From positions 34,674-98,673 of the forward strand of contig JANXTO010000099.1 of the NCBI GenBank assembly GCA_025352365.1: a stretch of DNA of 64,000 bases, in the 5' to 3' direction. The notes below the pieces were generated by a model. It saw nothing but the letters and a program-made list of their open reading frames with translations, did not search any database and was not told the DNA's origin. Shown here piece after piece: positions 27,670 through 36,049 of the stretch. This DNA comes from Undibacterium sp. Lineage in GTDB: Bacteria > Pseudomonadota > Gammaproteobacteria > Burkholderiales > Burkholderiaceae_D. Each line of letters opens with the position of its first letter. The first letter of the stretch is position 1. The position numbers and the translations under genes were made by a program.

Positions 27670-27717
27670 ACTGTAGTTAGCGTAAAAGTGGCTGTCAAGC
27701 GGTATCTACGTGGTATT
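27670..27717 (-). promoter_or_regulatory. Predicted promoter and operator of the TonB-dependent receptor
   Basis: Read leftward: -35 TTGACA (27698-27693), 17-bp spacer, -10 TACAGT (27675-27670). The 31-bp block 27687-27717 matches 24318-24348 ahead of nagK at 25 or so positions and includes AATACCACGTAGATACC immediately upstream of the -35 box. Shared control by the NagQ-like regulator is inferred. Confidence 0.7.
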
Positions 27718-28235
27718 ACTGATACTCATATTGGTACTAATAAGAAGAATTAAACAAACATTACAAGCCATTGATTTACATGAATAATTATTTAATTCAA
27801 ATATGTTTTTTATAAAAGTGGACTGATTAGTTTTTACAACAAACAAATAAGCTTAATCATTTATCAGATAAACGATATTACAAAGAAATTTTTTCTGACG
27901 GGAGCTTTTCTTGGACGTTCTCGCTTGAACAACAGGCTTAAAAATCGATACAAAATTTGTCCATTGTCATAGACAGAAACCGTCTATTTTTTTGAAAAAT
28001 AAACAAAGGAAATCAAACTCATCGCAATCCAATTAGCGAATGAGTCATAAAATACCATTCAGGACTGGATATATAATTGGTATTAATGTCTTATCTAACG
28101 ATGAAGTACACTCAGCGTCATTCGTGATTTTTTGAATCAAAACAAGGCAGCAACCCGACCACAACCACCCGCTTCGCCAGTATGAATTTGAGAAGCCAGA
28201 TCAAAGTACATCGTTACTTTTAAAGAATACAACTC
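27718..28235. other. AT-rich gap upstream of the cupin-like gene
   Basis: About 520 bp, strongly AT-rich, between the divergent receptor and cupin-like genes. No ORF of coding character. It contains the inverted pair AATACCA/TGGTATT described separately. Confidence 0.5.
28051..28084. promoter_or_regulatory. Inverted pair AATACCA...TGGTATT ahead of the cupin-like gene
   Basis: AATACCA (28051-28057) and TGGTATT (28078-28084) form an inverted repeat with a 20-bp spacer, about 150 bp before the cupin-like gene. The half-site is the same as that repeated in the nagK and receptor boxes. This suggests the gene may belong to the same regulon, but two 7-mers are weak evidence. Confidence 0.4.
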
Positions 28236-29204
28236 ATGTCAAACCTTGAATTGAAGCCACTGAGAGAATTTGATCAACTAGATGAAACAACTTTTTTGCG
28301 CGATGTAATTGGTGCGCACCAGCCCTGCGTCTTACGCGGATTTGTTAAACATTGGCCCTCAGCTCAGCAAGCGTCGGCAGAGGCTACTTATCGTTATTTA
28401 AAAAATCTGGATAACGGTGCTGCCGTCGATGCGATACTGACACCGCCCCAAGAGGACGGCCGTATTTTTTATAATGAGACGTTGGATGGTTTTAATTTTT
28501 TACGGAATAAATTATCAATCTCGGCAGTGTTAGATCAAATCATGCGCTACAGTCAGTTTGATCAAGCACCTTCCGTAGCGATACAAAGTGCATTGATCGC
28601 TGAATGTCTTCCCGGCTTTTTGGTGGACAATGTTTTGCCATTCATGAGTGAGCAAATCGCTCCCCGAATCTGGCTTGGCAACAAGGTGACGACACCTGCT
28701 CATATTGACACTTCCTACAATATTGCCTGTGTTGTCAGCGGTAAGCGACGTTTTACGATCTTCCCACCAGATCAGGTAGCCAACTTGTATATTGGCCCTT
28801 TAGACTTTGCACCAACCAACTCACCGATAAGTCTGGTGTCGTTCAAACAGCCGGATTTTCAGCAATTCCCCCGATTCAAACAAGCACTGGAACATGCTCT
28901 CGTTGCAGAGCTGGAGCCTGGTGATGCAGTCTATATCCCAACTTTGTGGTGGCATCATGTGGAGTCGCTGAGCAAGTTCAATATCTTGATCAACTATTGG
29001 TGGGGCGGCCCGATCCGCACTGAACAAACGCCAAGTACGCCCTTTGAATGTCTGGTGCATTGCCTGACAAATTTAAAACAACTACCGCCAGATCAAAGAG
29101 CCGCCTGGGGTGCCTTGTTTCAACATTATGTATTTTCCAAAGACGATCCTGCAGCGCATATTCCGTCACATAGACGCGGCGTTATGGATGGCAGAACTGA
29201 ATGA
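28236..29204 (+). CDS. Cupin-like (JmjC fold) dioxygenase-family protein
   Basis: A 322-residue cytoplasmic protein with the cupin-8/JmjC pattern: CVLRGFVKHWPS near the N-terminus, the Fe(II) motif HID in PAHIDTSYNIACVVSGKRRFTIFPP (about 158-183) and the distal histidine in PGDAVYIPTLWWHHVESL. Such Fe(II)/2-oxoglutarate enzymes hydroxylate proteins or small molecules. Genes of this type are often found beside TonB-dependent receptors in polysaccharide-degrading bacteria, as here. Substrate unknown. The ATG has only a weak ribosome site. Confidence 0.85.
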   Translation: MSNLELKPLREFDQLDETTFLRDVIGAHQPCVLRGFVKHWPSAQQASAEATYRYLKNLDNGAAVDAILTPPQEDGRIFYNETLDGFNFLRNKLSISAVLDQIMRYSQFDQAPSVAIQSALIAECLPGFLVDNVLPFMSEQIAPRIWLGNKVTTPAHIDTSYNIACVVSGKRRFTIFPPDQVANLYIGPLDFAPTNSPISLVSFKQPDFQQFPRFKQALEHALVAELEPGDAVYIPTLWWHHVESLSKFNILINYWWGGPIRTEQTPSTPFECLVHCLTNLKQLPPDQRAAWGALFQHYVFSKDDPAAHIPSHRRGVMDGRTE

Positions 29205-29267
29205 TTTGTCTTAGCTGGCGAACACGCATTTTTCACGCGCGACTAAAAAGAAATTACTTTTGAATGA

Positions 29268-30167
29268 TTAGCGCAAGGTCTTTTGCGCTGCCTCGTGAAC
29301 CATCGAAGAAATACGATCCAGATAAGTTGAACTAATTCTCCAGCGATGCCAATACAAAGAAATATCTAGCGGATACTTCTTCGCGATATGGATCAGTTCC
29401 CCTCGCTGCAAAGCTGACTCAACAATGTGCTCTGGCATCATGCCCCAGCCAAGACCTGCGCACGCCGCCCGAAAAAATGAGCGGGTAGATGGAATCATGT
29501 GCACACGAGGTCGGATTAAATTTGTCGTGAACCGTGATATAAAAACGTCTTGTAAGGCATCCTTTTGATTGAACTTCAACATAGGGGCAAGCTCAAGTGC
29601 TTTTGCATTAACGCCCTTTGGGAAATAGCGTGTCTTGAACTCCGGTTTAGCAACTGCCAGATAACGCATGACGCCCAGCGGCTCAACTTTACATCCTTGG
29701 ATTGCATCTGCGCTGGCACTCACGCCAGCCATTACGCTACCTTCGCGCAATAGCGCCATTGAGTAATCCTGGTCCTCGGTTCTGACATCCAATATCATCG
29801 AACCATCAAGTGCAACCGCCTGAAATACTGAGCTAAACCAGCTATCCAACGAATCCGCATTCAAGACAATCGGAATTCTTACGGCAACAGAAGCATCTTC
29901 TGTTTGCACAGATAAACCAGAAAACATTTCTGATTCCAGCAAAGCCACCTGCTCAGCATAACGCAGAAATATACGCCCTGCTGCCGTAGGCTGGCAGGGT
30001 GTTGTGCGTTGGATCAGGATTTGCCCCAAACGATCCTCAAGCAACTTGATTCGCTGACTAATTGCTGAAGGTGTCAGGTTTAACTTCCGGGCAGCAAGCT
30101 CAAAGGTTCCCTCATTCAGTACGGCAGCAAATGCGGATAGCTGGGCATTATCGACTTTGATATTCAT
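29268..30167 (-). CDS. argP: LysR-family regulator ArgP (IciA)
   Basis: A 299-residue LysR-type regulator. N-terminal helix-turn-helix (about 5-62: LSAFAAVLNEGTFELAARKLNLTPSAISQRIKLLEDRLG) then the effector domain. ArgP senses lysine and arginine and controls the exporter argO. It is divergent from an argO gene with a 100-bp gap, the classical arrangement. Sequence motifs such as QLSAFAAVLNEGTFE and RTTPCQPTAAGR are close to ArgP. The shared gap should hold its binding site. Confidence 0.92.
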   Translation of the reverse strand: MNIKVDNAQLSAFAAVLNEGTFELAARKLNLTPSAISQRIKLLEDRLGQILIQRTTPCQPTAAGRIFLRYAEQVALLESEMFSGLSVQTEDASVAVRIPIVLNADSLDSWFSSVFQAVALDGSMILDVRTEDQDYSMALLREGSVMAGVSASADAIQGCKVEPLGVMRYLAVAKPEFKTRYFPKGVNAKALELAPMLKFNQKDALQDVFISRFTTNLIRPRVHMIPSTRSFFRAACAGLGWGMMPEHIVESALQRGELIHIAKKYPLDISLYWHRWRISSTYLDRISSMVHEAAQKTLR

Positions 30168-30267
30168 TTTTTCTAATGTAGATTAAAAATATTTAGCTTT
30201 ACTTAATGATTCTAGCTGAATAATCTGCGCTATCCCTTTATTACTCTACTGATTGTGCTAGGTTTAT

Positions 30268-30870
30268 ATGATCTCTGATTTTCTCTCTGGATTTCTATCG
30301 GGAGCAACCCTCATCCTCGCCATCGGGGCTCAGAATTCTTTTGTCTTACGACAAGGTATACGGAATGAGCATATTGTTCCGGTCGTTCTGGTGTGCTCCT
30401 GCGCCGACGCATTGCTGATCATGGCTGGGGTTGCAGGTCTGGGACTACTGATTCAATCTAACCCAGTTGTACTGACTTTCGCACGATATGGCGGAGCGAT
30501 ATTTTTGGCGGCATATGGTATCGCTGCGGGAAAGCGAGCACTCCAGTCAAATCGCCTGGTAGTTAACACCGAGATTGGCGCATCCCTGGGCACCGCCATA
30601 GCGACTTGTCTAAGCTTCACTTTTCTCAATCCACATGTTTATCTGGATACAGTGATCCTTCTGGGCTCGCTAGCCAATCAGCGCCAAGGCACGGGTCGAT
30701 GGATTTTTGGACTTGGCGGCTCAATGGCTAGTTTCGCCTGGTTCTTTGCGCTGGGGTTCGGTGCACGCAAACTAGCGCCGCTATTCAGCAAATCAATCGC
30801 ATGGCGCTTATTGGATACGGCGATCGCAATTTCTATGATCGGACTCAGCGTGATGCTATTCATAGGCTGA
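30268..30870 (+). CDS. argO: LysE/ArgO-family amino-acid exporter
   Basis: A 200-residue inner-membrane protein with about six helices. It begins FLSGFLSGATLILAIGAQNSFVLRQGIRNEH, which is the LysE-family signature with the conserved GAQN. It exports arginine and/or lysine analogues. It is divergent from argP and so probably activated by it. Length and topology are usual. Basic-amino-acid specificity is inferred from the pairing. Confidence 0.92.
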   Translation: MISDFLSGFLSGATLILAIGAQNSFVLRQGIRNEHIVPVVLVCSCADALLIMAGVAGLGLLIQSNPVVLTFARYGGAIFLAAYGIAAGKRALQSNRLVVNTEIGASLGTAIATCLSFTFLNPHVYLDTVILLGSLANQRQGTGRWIFGLGGSMASFAWFFALGFGARKLAPLFSKSIAWRLLDTAIAISMIGLSVMLFIG

Positions 30871-31110
30871 GAATACTGACGCCGGAAAACCTCATCCATA
30901 CAGGTCGTTTGCTAGTAGTTATTTATTCACTCTAGTTTCGATCATGTTTGCTCATTAAAAACTATTGAGTGATTTACAGCTAATAAAACAGTCCTGCAAC
31001 AACCCTACCCAATTCTTTCTCAGTATGGAAATACCCTTACTGTTCCTGAGCTAGATAAACACCGCCAACCGTCCAACAAGCCTAGAAGTAAGTTGTTTTT
31101 TAAATTTTTA
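30871..31110. other. Gap between argO and tetR
   Basis: A 240-bp non-coding stretch, AT-rich towards tetR. No terminator hairpin for argO was recognised, and no ORF of coding character. Confidence 0.45.
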
Positions 31111-31155
31111 TAGATGATACTAATAATCTATTTTATTTATGACGATTATCATCTA
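31111..31155. promoter_or_regulatory. Putative TetR operator
   Basis: TAGATGATA (31111-31119) and TATCATCTA (31147-31155) are a perfect 9-bp inverted repeat 27 bp apart, 33 bp upstream of tetR. The position suits autoregulation. The wide spacing suggests two sites or a DNA loop rather than one classical operator. Confidence 0.55.
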
Positions 31156-31188
31156 TGATACATCTATTGACCAAATCGGGAGTAGGTA

Positions 31189-31788
31189 ATGCCACGGGTA
31201 TCACGCGAACAGATGGAATCCAATCGTGCGACGATTGAAGATGTTTCGGCTCAGCTATTCCGCGAGCAAGGTATCGCTGGCGTCAGTGTGGCGGATTTGA
31301 TGTCGGCAGCTGGGCTGACGCATGGCGGGTTTTATGGCCACTTCGCCTCAAAGGACGAACTCGCCGCTGTCGCCTGTGAACACGCCTTTGCAAAAGCGGC
31401 ACAGAGCCGGGAAAAACGCACAAAACAAGCAGGCTCAGGCGTGGACGGTGCCGCCAGTTTAAAAAACTATGCCGACCATTATCTGACCTCGCGCCATAGA
31501 GATAATGCCGGACAAGGTTGCCCGGCAGTGGCATTTGCGACGGATGTGATGCGCGAAACGCCGGGTAAACCAGTGCGCGACGCCTATCTGAGTGGCATTA
31601 AAAATATGGCAAAAGCGCTTGAAACTATGGCGGGTGCTGGCGTGCAAACTCAGCGTGAGCAAGCACTGGTGGCAATGGCAACCGTGGTCGGCGCAATGAC
31701 GCTGGCAAGAGCGACCAAGGGCGATCCTTTGTCAGATGAATTGCTGGCGGCGGTACGCGGATTTTTTGCACATCAAAATGCAGATTAA
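31189..31788 (+). CDS. TetR-family transcriptional regulator
   Basis: A 199-residue repressor with an N-terminal helix-turn-helix (about 10-58: IEDVSAQLFREQGIAGVSVADLMSAAGLTHGGFYGHFASKDEL) and a C-terminal ligand-binding domain containing a Cys (GCPAVAFATDV). The HTH with THGGFYGHF is typical of the AcrR/NemR-like subgroup that responds to electrophiles or drugs. It lies 88 bp before a MATE efflux gene on the same strand, so it probably regulates that gene. GGAGTAGG precedes the ATG. Confidence 0.92.
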   Translation: MPRVSREQMESNRATIEDVSAQLFREQGIAGVSVADLMSAAGLTHGGFYGHFASKDELAAVACEHAFAKAAQSREKRTKQAGSGVDGAASLKNYADHYLTSRHRDNAGQGCPAVAFATDVMRETPGKPVRDAYLSGIKNMAKALETMAGAGVQTQREQALVAMATVVGAMTLARATKGDPLSDELLAAVRGFFAHQNAD

Positions 31789-31876
31789 TAATCTTGAAAC
31801 TGATTACTGAATTGATCAAGAAGTTAATCCGAGTTAATTAGTAAAACCATGCTGTAAACCCATATTGAAAGATCGT

Positions 31877-33382
31877 ATGCAAACCGCTCCCAGCACTAAC
31901 ATAAGCGCTCAAATGAGCGCTACTCCAGATACGATAAAGCTAGTAGCGGCAACCGCCATACCTGATACATCAATGGATGCACGCACCAAGCTGTTGCTGG
32001 AAGCACCGATTTTATCGACCTTATTGCGGCTAGGCGCACCAAATGTATTAGTCATGGCGGCACAAGCTGCAGTGGGTTTGATCGAAACTTATTTCGTCGG
32101 CAAATTAGGCACCGATGCGCTGGCAGGTATGGCGCTGACCTTCCCTGTTGTGATGCTGATGCAAATGATGTCGGGCGGCGCAGTGGGCGGTGGAATTGCA
32201 TCGGCGATTGCGCGGGCGCTGGGTGCCCGGCGACGGGCTGACGCTGATGCCTTGGTGTTGCATGCAATGCTGATTGCGCTTGGATTTGGATTGACGTTTA
32301 CGCTGATTGTGCTGACGGGCGGACATTGGCTGTATAGCCAGATGGGCGGCAATGGCGGCTCGCTGGATGCTGCACTTACTTATTCCAGCTGGGTGTTCTC
32401 AGGTGCGGTGCTGATCTGGTTATTTAACTGCTTCGCAGCGATTATCCGAGGCACCGGCAATATGGCTTTTCCAGCGATGGTGACATGCGTGGGAACGGTG
32501 GTATTGATTCCTTTGTCACCCTTGCTGATCTTTGGCTGGGGACCTGTCCCGCCTATGGGTATTGCCGGCGGTGCGATGGCCTTGCTGGCCTATTATTTTG
32601 TCGGTTGTATCGTATTTTTTATTTACTTGCGATCCAGCAAAAGCTTATTACGCCCAACTCTGGTCAACTTCACATTCCAGAAAAAATTGTTTGGCGACAT
32701 TTTAAAAGTGGGATTGATCGGCGCAGTATCTACGGTTGCGACCAATGTCACCATTGGTATTGCGACGGCATTTGTGGGCAGCTTTGGCACTGCCGCGATT
32801 GCCGGTTATGGCACTGCCTCACGGCTCGAATATTTGCTGGTACCGCTGGTATTTGGCTTGGGCGGCCCATTAGTCACCATGGTCGGCACCTGCATAGGCG
32901 CAGGTCAGCATGAGCGGGCTTTGCGGGCAAGCTGGATTGGCGCTGGCATGGCGTTTTTGGCCACAGAACTGATTGGTTTATGGGCAGCATTCTTCCCGCA
33001 CGCCTGGCTGAGTATTTTTAACAGCGACCCGGCGATGCTGGAAGCGGGTTCACAATATCTGCATATTGTGGGTCCAATGTATGGTTTTTTCGGACTGGGT
33101 CTGACGCTGTATTTTTGCTCGCAAGGAGCTGGGCGTTTGATGTGGCCGTTGCTAGGTAATATTGTCCGCCTGTCGGTTGCTGGTATCGGTGGCTGGATGG
33201 CAATGCATCATAGCGGCGGCTTGGCTGGTGTATTTTTGGCGCAAGCTGTTGCGCTGGTGATTTATGGGGTAGTCAATGCGACTGCGATTGCTGGCGGCGC
33301 TTGGTTTGGCCCAATCGGATGGCCACGTACCACCAATGGTTTGCTGCGACGATTGAACCATGAAAGAGCCGCGTCAGCTTAG
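31877..33382 (+). CDS. MATE-family multidrug efflux transporter
   Basis: An inner-membrane antiporter of about 501 residues with some 12 helices in two halves, exporting cationic compounds with H+ or Na+. The first helix of the MATE core is ILSTLLRLGAPNVLVMAAQAAVGLIETYFVGKLGTDALAGMALTFPV, the family's diagnostic start. The track begins at a TTG (31865); ATG 31877 is preferred. About 40 N-terminal residues before the core are low-complexity and probably cytoplasmic. Likely controlled by the TetR gene directly upstream. Confidence 0.92.
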   Translation: MQTAPSTNISAQMSATPDTIKLVAATAIPDTSMDARTKLLLEAPILSTLLRLGAPNVLVMAAQAAVGLIETYFVGKLGTDALAGMALTFPVVMLMQMMSGGAVGGGIASAIARALGARRRADADALVLHAMLIALGFGLTFTLIVLTGGHWLYSQMGGNGGSLDAALTYSSWVFSGAVLIWLFNCFAAIIRGTGNMAFPAMVTCVGTVVLIPLSPLLIFGWGPVPPMGIAGGAMALLAYYFVGCIVFFIYLRSSKSLLRPTLVNFTFQKKLFGDILKVGLIGAVSTVATNVTIGIATAFVGSFGTAAIAGYGTASRLEYLLVPLVFGLGGPLVTMVGTCIGAGQHERALRASWIGAGMAFLATELIGLWAAFFPHAWLSIFNSDPAMLEAGSQYLHIVGPMYGFFGLGLTLYFCSQGAGRLMWPLLGNIVRLSVAGIGGWMAMHHSGGLAGVFLAQAVALVIYGVVNATAIAGGAWFGPIGWPRTTNGLLRRLNHERAASA

Positions 33383-33621
33383 GCCGCTCGCCTGCAAGTG
33401 ATGGTTCTTAAAGCTGTTGCTCTGAGGGCTGCGGTTGTTAGAGCAACAGCAAGATTACGGCTAAAGGCACGCAGAAACGACATGCGTCCCGGTGAGCTTT
33501 GTTGAATGATTCAGTTAGCTGATAATTGAAAAAACGATCCGGTGCGCCCTTTATCATCGGCCTGAATAAACAACATGGCGAAGGATTATAAACAAGCAGT
33601 TATCTACGTAAAAATTTGGCA
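33383..33621. other. Gap after the MATE gene
   Basis: A 239-bp stretch without coding signal before palindromic element copy C. No terminator recognised; the element itself may end converging transcripts. Confidence 0.4.
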
Positions 33622-33717
33622 AATTTAATATACTCCCCATTTATTTTACCAAATATGCCTTATTGTCCAATTAATAAATGGACACTCCATATATACCTAG
33701 TGGGAGTATATTAAATT
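33622..33717 (+). repeat. Palindromic interspersed element, copy C
   Basis: The best-preserved copy: perfect 16-bp inverted ends AATTTAATATACTCCC (33622-33637) and GGGAGTATATTAAATT (33702-33717), with inner TTGTCCA/TGGACA arms. The 96-bp sequence can fold into one long imperfect hairpin. It lies between the converging MATE and pirin genes. Confidence 0.88.
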
Positions 33718-33845
33718 GACCATAATAAAAAGATCTATTCTCACGCTGAATAGATGTGTTTAATCATCGCCTGACTACCCTTTTGTCCACATTCATATCG
33801 CCATCACCTGGCAACTATCGCGATGTCAGGCACGCTTTAGTAGTG

Positions 33846-34727
33846 CTAGTGATCAGGCAAGGGTATCCATTCCGACTCACCCGGCACCGGCGGGAACAGG
33901 CTTGTGTCCTGATTGGCCCATGCTAGTTTCGCGGCCTCTAAACGCTCCTTAGAAGTGGACACAAAATTCCACCACAAGCTAGGCGCTTTCTCCAAGGCGT
34001 CGCCGCCCAACAGCATCAAAATACTATCGGCATCGGCCTTGATCACAACATCCTCGCCAGCTTCTAGCACAAGCAGCGTGCCCGCCTCTATAGGCTGCCC
34101 ATTCACAACGACGCCGCCACTGATAACGTATAAGCCTCGCTCAGCGTACGCCGCCGCTGTCGCCGGAATATCCAGCGTAGCGCCCAGATCCAGCCATGCG
34201 GCAACATATAAAGTGGGGCTATGACAAACCACTGGCGAAGTCTGGTCAAACACCCGACCTGCCAAGACATGCAGCCGCACGCCAGTCCATTCAATCCGTG
34301 GCAATTCATCCGCCGGATAATGATGGAAGGCTGGCGCAATCTCTTCATCTTTTTCCGGCAACGCCACCCACATCTGCAAACCCTGCACTGCGATGCCTTG
34401 TTCACGGATATCCTCAGGCATACGTTCTGAATGCACTATCCCACGTCCCGCAGTCATCCAGTTAATATCTCCAGGCACAATCCGCTGCACACTACCCAGA
34501 CTATCTCTGTGCATCATTGCGCCGCTAAACAGGTAGGTCACCGTTGCCAGACCAATGTGTGGATGGGGTCTGACGTCACCAGCGTGCCCACCTGGAGTGA
34601 AGAACGCCGGACCCATATGATCAAAAAATACAAACGGTCCGATGCGTCTTATCGTTGCATCCGGCAGCAAACGCTTCACTGGGAAGCCAATATCGCGGGT
34701 CTGGCCGCGAATTAATTTAATGGTCAT
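33846..34727 (-). CDS. Pirin family protein
   Basis: A 293-residue bicupin from ATG 34727 (AGGAG upstream); the track's 39 extra codons are spurious. The N-terminal cupin carries the pirin metal motif HPHIGLATVTYLFSGAMMHRDSLG with two His and a further His/Glu downstream (IVHSERMPED). Pirins are Fe-binding proteins with quercetinase or regulatory roles; the role here is not known. The C-terminal half is the Pirin_C domain (LLVLEAGEDVVIKADADSILMLLGGDALEKAP). It stands alone beside the cassette-like island. Confidence 0.93.
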   Translation of the reverse strand: MTIKLIRGQTRDIGFPVKRLLPDATIRRIGPFVFFDHMGPAFFTPGGHAGDVRPHPHIGLATVTYLFSGAMMHRDSLGSVQRIVPGDINWMTAGRGIVHSERMPEDIREQGIAVQGLQMWVALPEKDEEIAPAFHHYPADELPRIEWTGVRLHVLAGRVFDQTSPVVCHSPTLYVAAWLDLGATLDIPATAAAYAERGLYVISGGVVVNGQPIEAGTLLVLEAGEDVVIKADADSILMLLGGDALEKAPSLWWNFVSTSKERLEAAKLAWANQDTSLFPPVPGESEWIPLPDH

Positions 34728-34945
34728 AACAATCTCCTGAAAACGATTAAATTGAGGATTTATTAAAATTATCTCTGCAAGGCATCGTGACGATGAGATT
34801 ACTTTATACGGATAAGCTGTCGTAGTTGCAATCCGACCGAACATAGCGTGTCAGATAATGAACGTCTGAAATAGGCAAATTGCGGTTAGTAGCGATCATC
34901 AAACGTACGTCTGGTTGAGACTGAGAGGTGACACTAGCGATGATG
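34728..34945. other. Non-coding segment between pirin and the cassette-like island
   Basis: About 220 bp without coding signal. Might be a remnant of a further cassette; nothing recognisable was found. Confidence 0.4.
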
Positions 34946-35014
34946 TTTTAAGGTTTGAGATGAGAGGTGGCGCGCGGCTTGCAGAGTGCTGTTCTCTCGA
35001 TTGAATCGTTAAGT
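34946..35014 (-). repeat. Putative attC site 2 (degenerate)
   Basis: On the minus strand: R'' ACTTAAC, 9-nt spacer GATTCAATC, stem start GAGAG...; at the other end the complementary strand reads TTTTAAG, 9-nt spacer GTTTGAGAT, GAGAGGTGGC. This is the attC layout (R''-spacer-L'' ... L'-spacer-R') with 9-nt spacers, but R' (CTTAAAA) is not canonical. It lies 22 bp after the DUF6404-like gene. Confidence 0.5.
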
Positions 35015-35036
35015 GCTTCACGCTTCATGGACGTCC

Positions 35037-35414
35037 CTACGAATCTTGACGCTTGCCGCGAAAGCTTGACCAGCAAACGAGACCATATTTGCGCGCGATG
35101 TGTTGATAGTATAACGGACCGACCAATGAGCCGACCGCAAAGCAAGCTGCCATGAACCATAAGACCTCTACCGCTGACAAGTGATGCCTAGCAGGATGAC
35201 TAAGTGTCGAGTAGAGCCACAACATCGGCGGGATTATGGCGAGGCATGCGCCGCTGATAAGCCCCAAGACAATGAAACTCGTAAATGGTGGTGGCGGACA
35301 CTCAATCCCGAGGGACCACATCCAACGCCACAGCTTAGGCACGGCATTGTTTCTTGCCACTCCTTGCGCCACCATGTATTCCTCGTACTGCTCGACACGT
35401 TCTCGATGGTTCAT
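35037..35414 (-). CDS. Small membrane protein, DUF6404-like (gene cassette)
   Basis: 125 residues from ATG 35414. An N-terminal amphipathic part (MNHRERVEQYEEYMVAQGV) is followed by the pattern NNAVPKLWRWMWSLGIECPPPPFTSF and two membrane helices (about residues 47-68 and 86-106). This resembles the DUF6404 family as I remember it (AAPPLYRLLWRLGI-PPP-F), small membrane proteins often carried in integron cassettes. The ATG lies 5 bp inside an attC-like site, without its own promoter, as in cassettes. Function unknown. Confidence 0.65.
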   Translation of the reverse strand: MNHRERVEQYEEYMVAQGVARNNAVPKLWRWMWSLGIECPPPPFTSFIVLGLISGACLAIIPPMLWLYSTLSHPARHHLSAVEVLWFMAACFAVGSLVGPLYYQHIARKYGLVCWSSFRGKRQDS

Positions 35415-35418
35415 AAGC

Positions 35419-35478
35419 ACCTAGCGTTTGAATTATGGAGTGCACTTTAGTGCGTAACGCTTGAATGAGGAGTTAGGC
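35419..35478 (-). repeat. Putative attC site 1 between two cassette genes
   Basis: On the minus strand GCCTAAC (R'', containing the TAA stop of the upstream gene), 9-nt spacer TCCTCATTC, AAGCG...; a GCAC-TAAA-GTGC centre; and at the far end ...AATTCAAAC then GCTAGGT (R', ending 5 bp before the next ATG). The 9-nt spacers resemble those of resistance-cassette attC sites (AATTCGTTC / AACTCAAGC). 60 bp in all. The best of the three candidates. Confidence 0.7.
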
Positions 35479-35916
35479 ATTGCGACTCCTAAACAGACCT
35501 ACCAAAAAAAATCCGACGAGTAGCCCAATGCAAGACCCTAAAGCCCATACCAGAAAAACGGAAGGCGTCGATGGTTGCGGAAACTGCTCAAAAGCAGTGG
35601 TCAGAAGACTAAATGTAACCAGTGCAGCAGGCACTATACGTGAACTGCGCGGCGACAAGATACCAGCAAGAAAGCCAGCTATGGCTGATCCAAGAAATAC
35701 AGATGCTTGAAGCGCGAACCAAACTTGATGACTAGCATCGGTTGGGTTTTCTAGCCACAGAGACTTGTCATTCGTTTCGAGCGACCACATACGTATAGCT
35801 ACAAGCACAAGAATAGGAAGAAAAGTCTTTAACCCCAGTTGTGTAAGACTGCCAACACATATTCCTAACCAAACCTTGGGCTTTAATGGAGTTTCGTTTT
35901 GGGGTTGTTCTGACAT
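35473..35916 (-). CDS. Small membrane protein of unknown family (gene cassette)
   Basis: 147 residues with about four membrane helices (roughly 15-42, 66-88, 92-112, 120-143). I do not recognise the family. The gene has the layout of an integron cassette: a canonical GTTAGGC core site 5 bp before its ATG and its TAA stop inside the GCCTAAC of the following attC-like site. There is no obvious promoter or Shine-Dalgarno. No sequence similarity to neighbours. Confidence 0.65.
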   Translation of the reverse strand: MSEQPQNETPLKPKVWLGICVGSLTQLGLKTFLPILVLVAIRMWSLETNDKSLWLENPTDASHQVWFALQASVFLGSAIAGFLAGILSPRSSRIVPAALVTFSLLTTAFEQFPQPSTPSVFLVWALGSCIGLLVGFFLVGLFRSRNA

Positions 35917-35921
35917 GTAGT

Positions 35922-35975
35922 GCCTAACGTAACGGTGAACGGATATCCGTCCAAAAATTAATAAAATACTGAGGC
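35922..35975 (-). repeat. Possible attC site 0 (weak)
   Basis: R' GTTAGGC (minus strand; GCCTAAC at 35922-35928) is canonical. The other end, GCCTCAG (minus strand, 35969-35975), matches the R'' consensus poorly, but both 7-mers are followed by 9-nt spacers and a central ACGGATATCCGT palindrome. It lies between the unknown ORF at 36.1 kb and the first clear cassette gene. Confidence 0.4.
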
Positions 35976-36049
35976 ATCTCGCGGCCAGTCCGATCGACCA
36001 TCCTGTTATAGGACTTCAAACGTCGCCTCCATTGTCTTAAGATCGTAAT

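Noticed and set aside
27510-27698. 62-codon ORF in the receptor leader, read leftward
   Set aside because: It begins within the predicted promoter and covers the stem-loops; no ribosome site was found. A short leader peptide cannot be excluded but is not supported.
28821-29060. 79-codon ORF antisense to the cupin-like gene
   Set aside because: Shadow of the cupin-like coding sequence without a ribosome site.
34103-34715. Several ORFs inside the pirin gene on both strands
   Set aside because: All overlap a well-supported pirin coding region and look like shadows.
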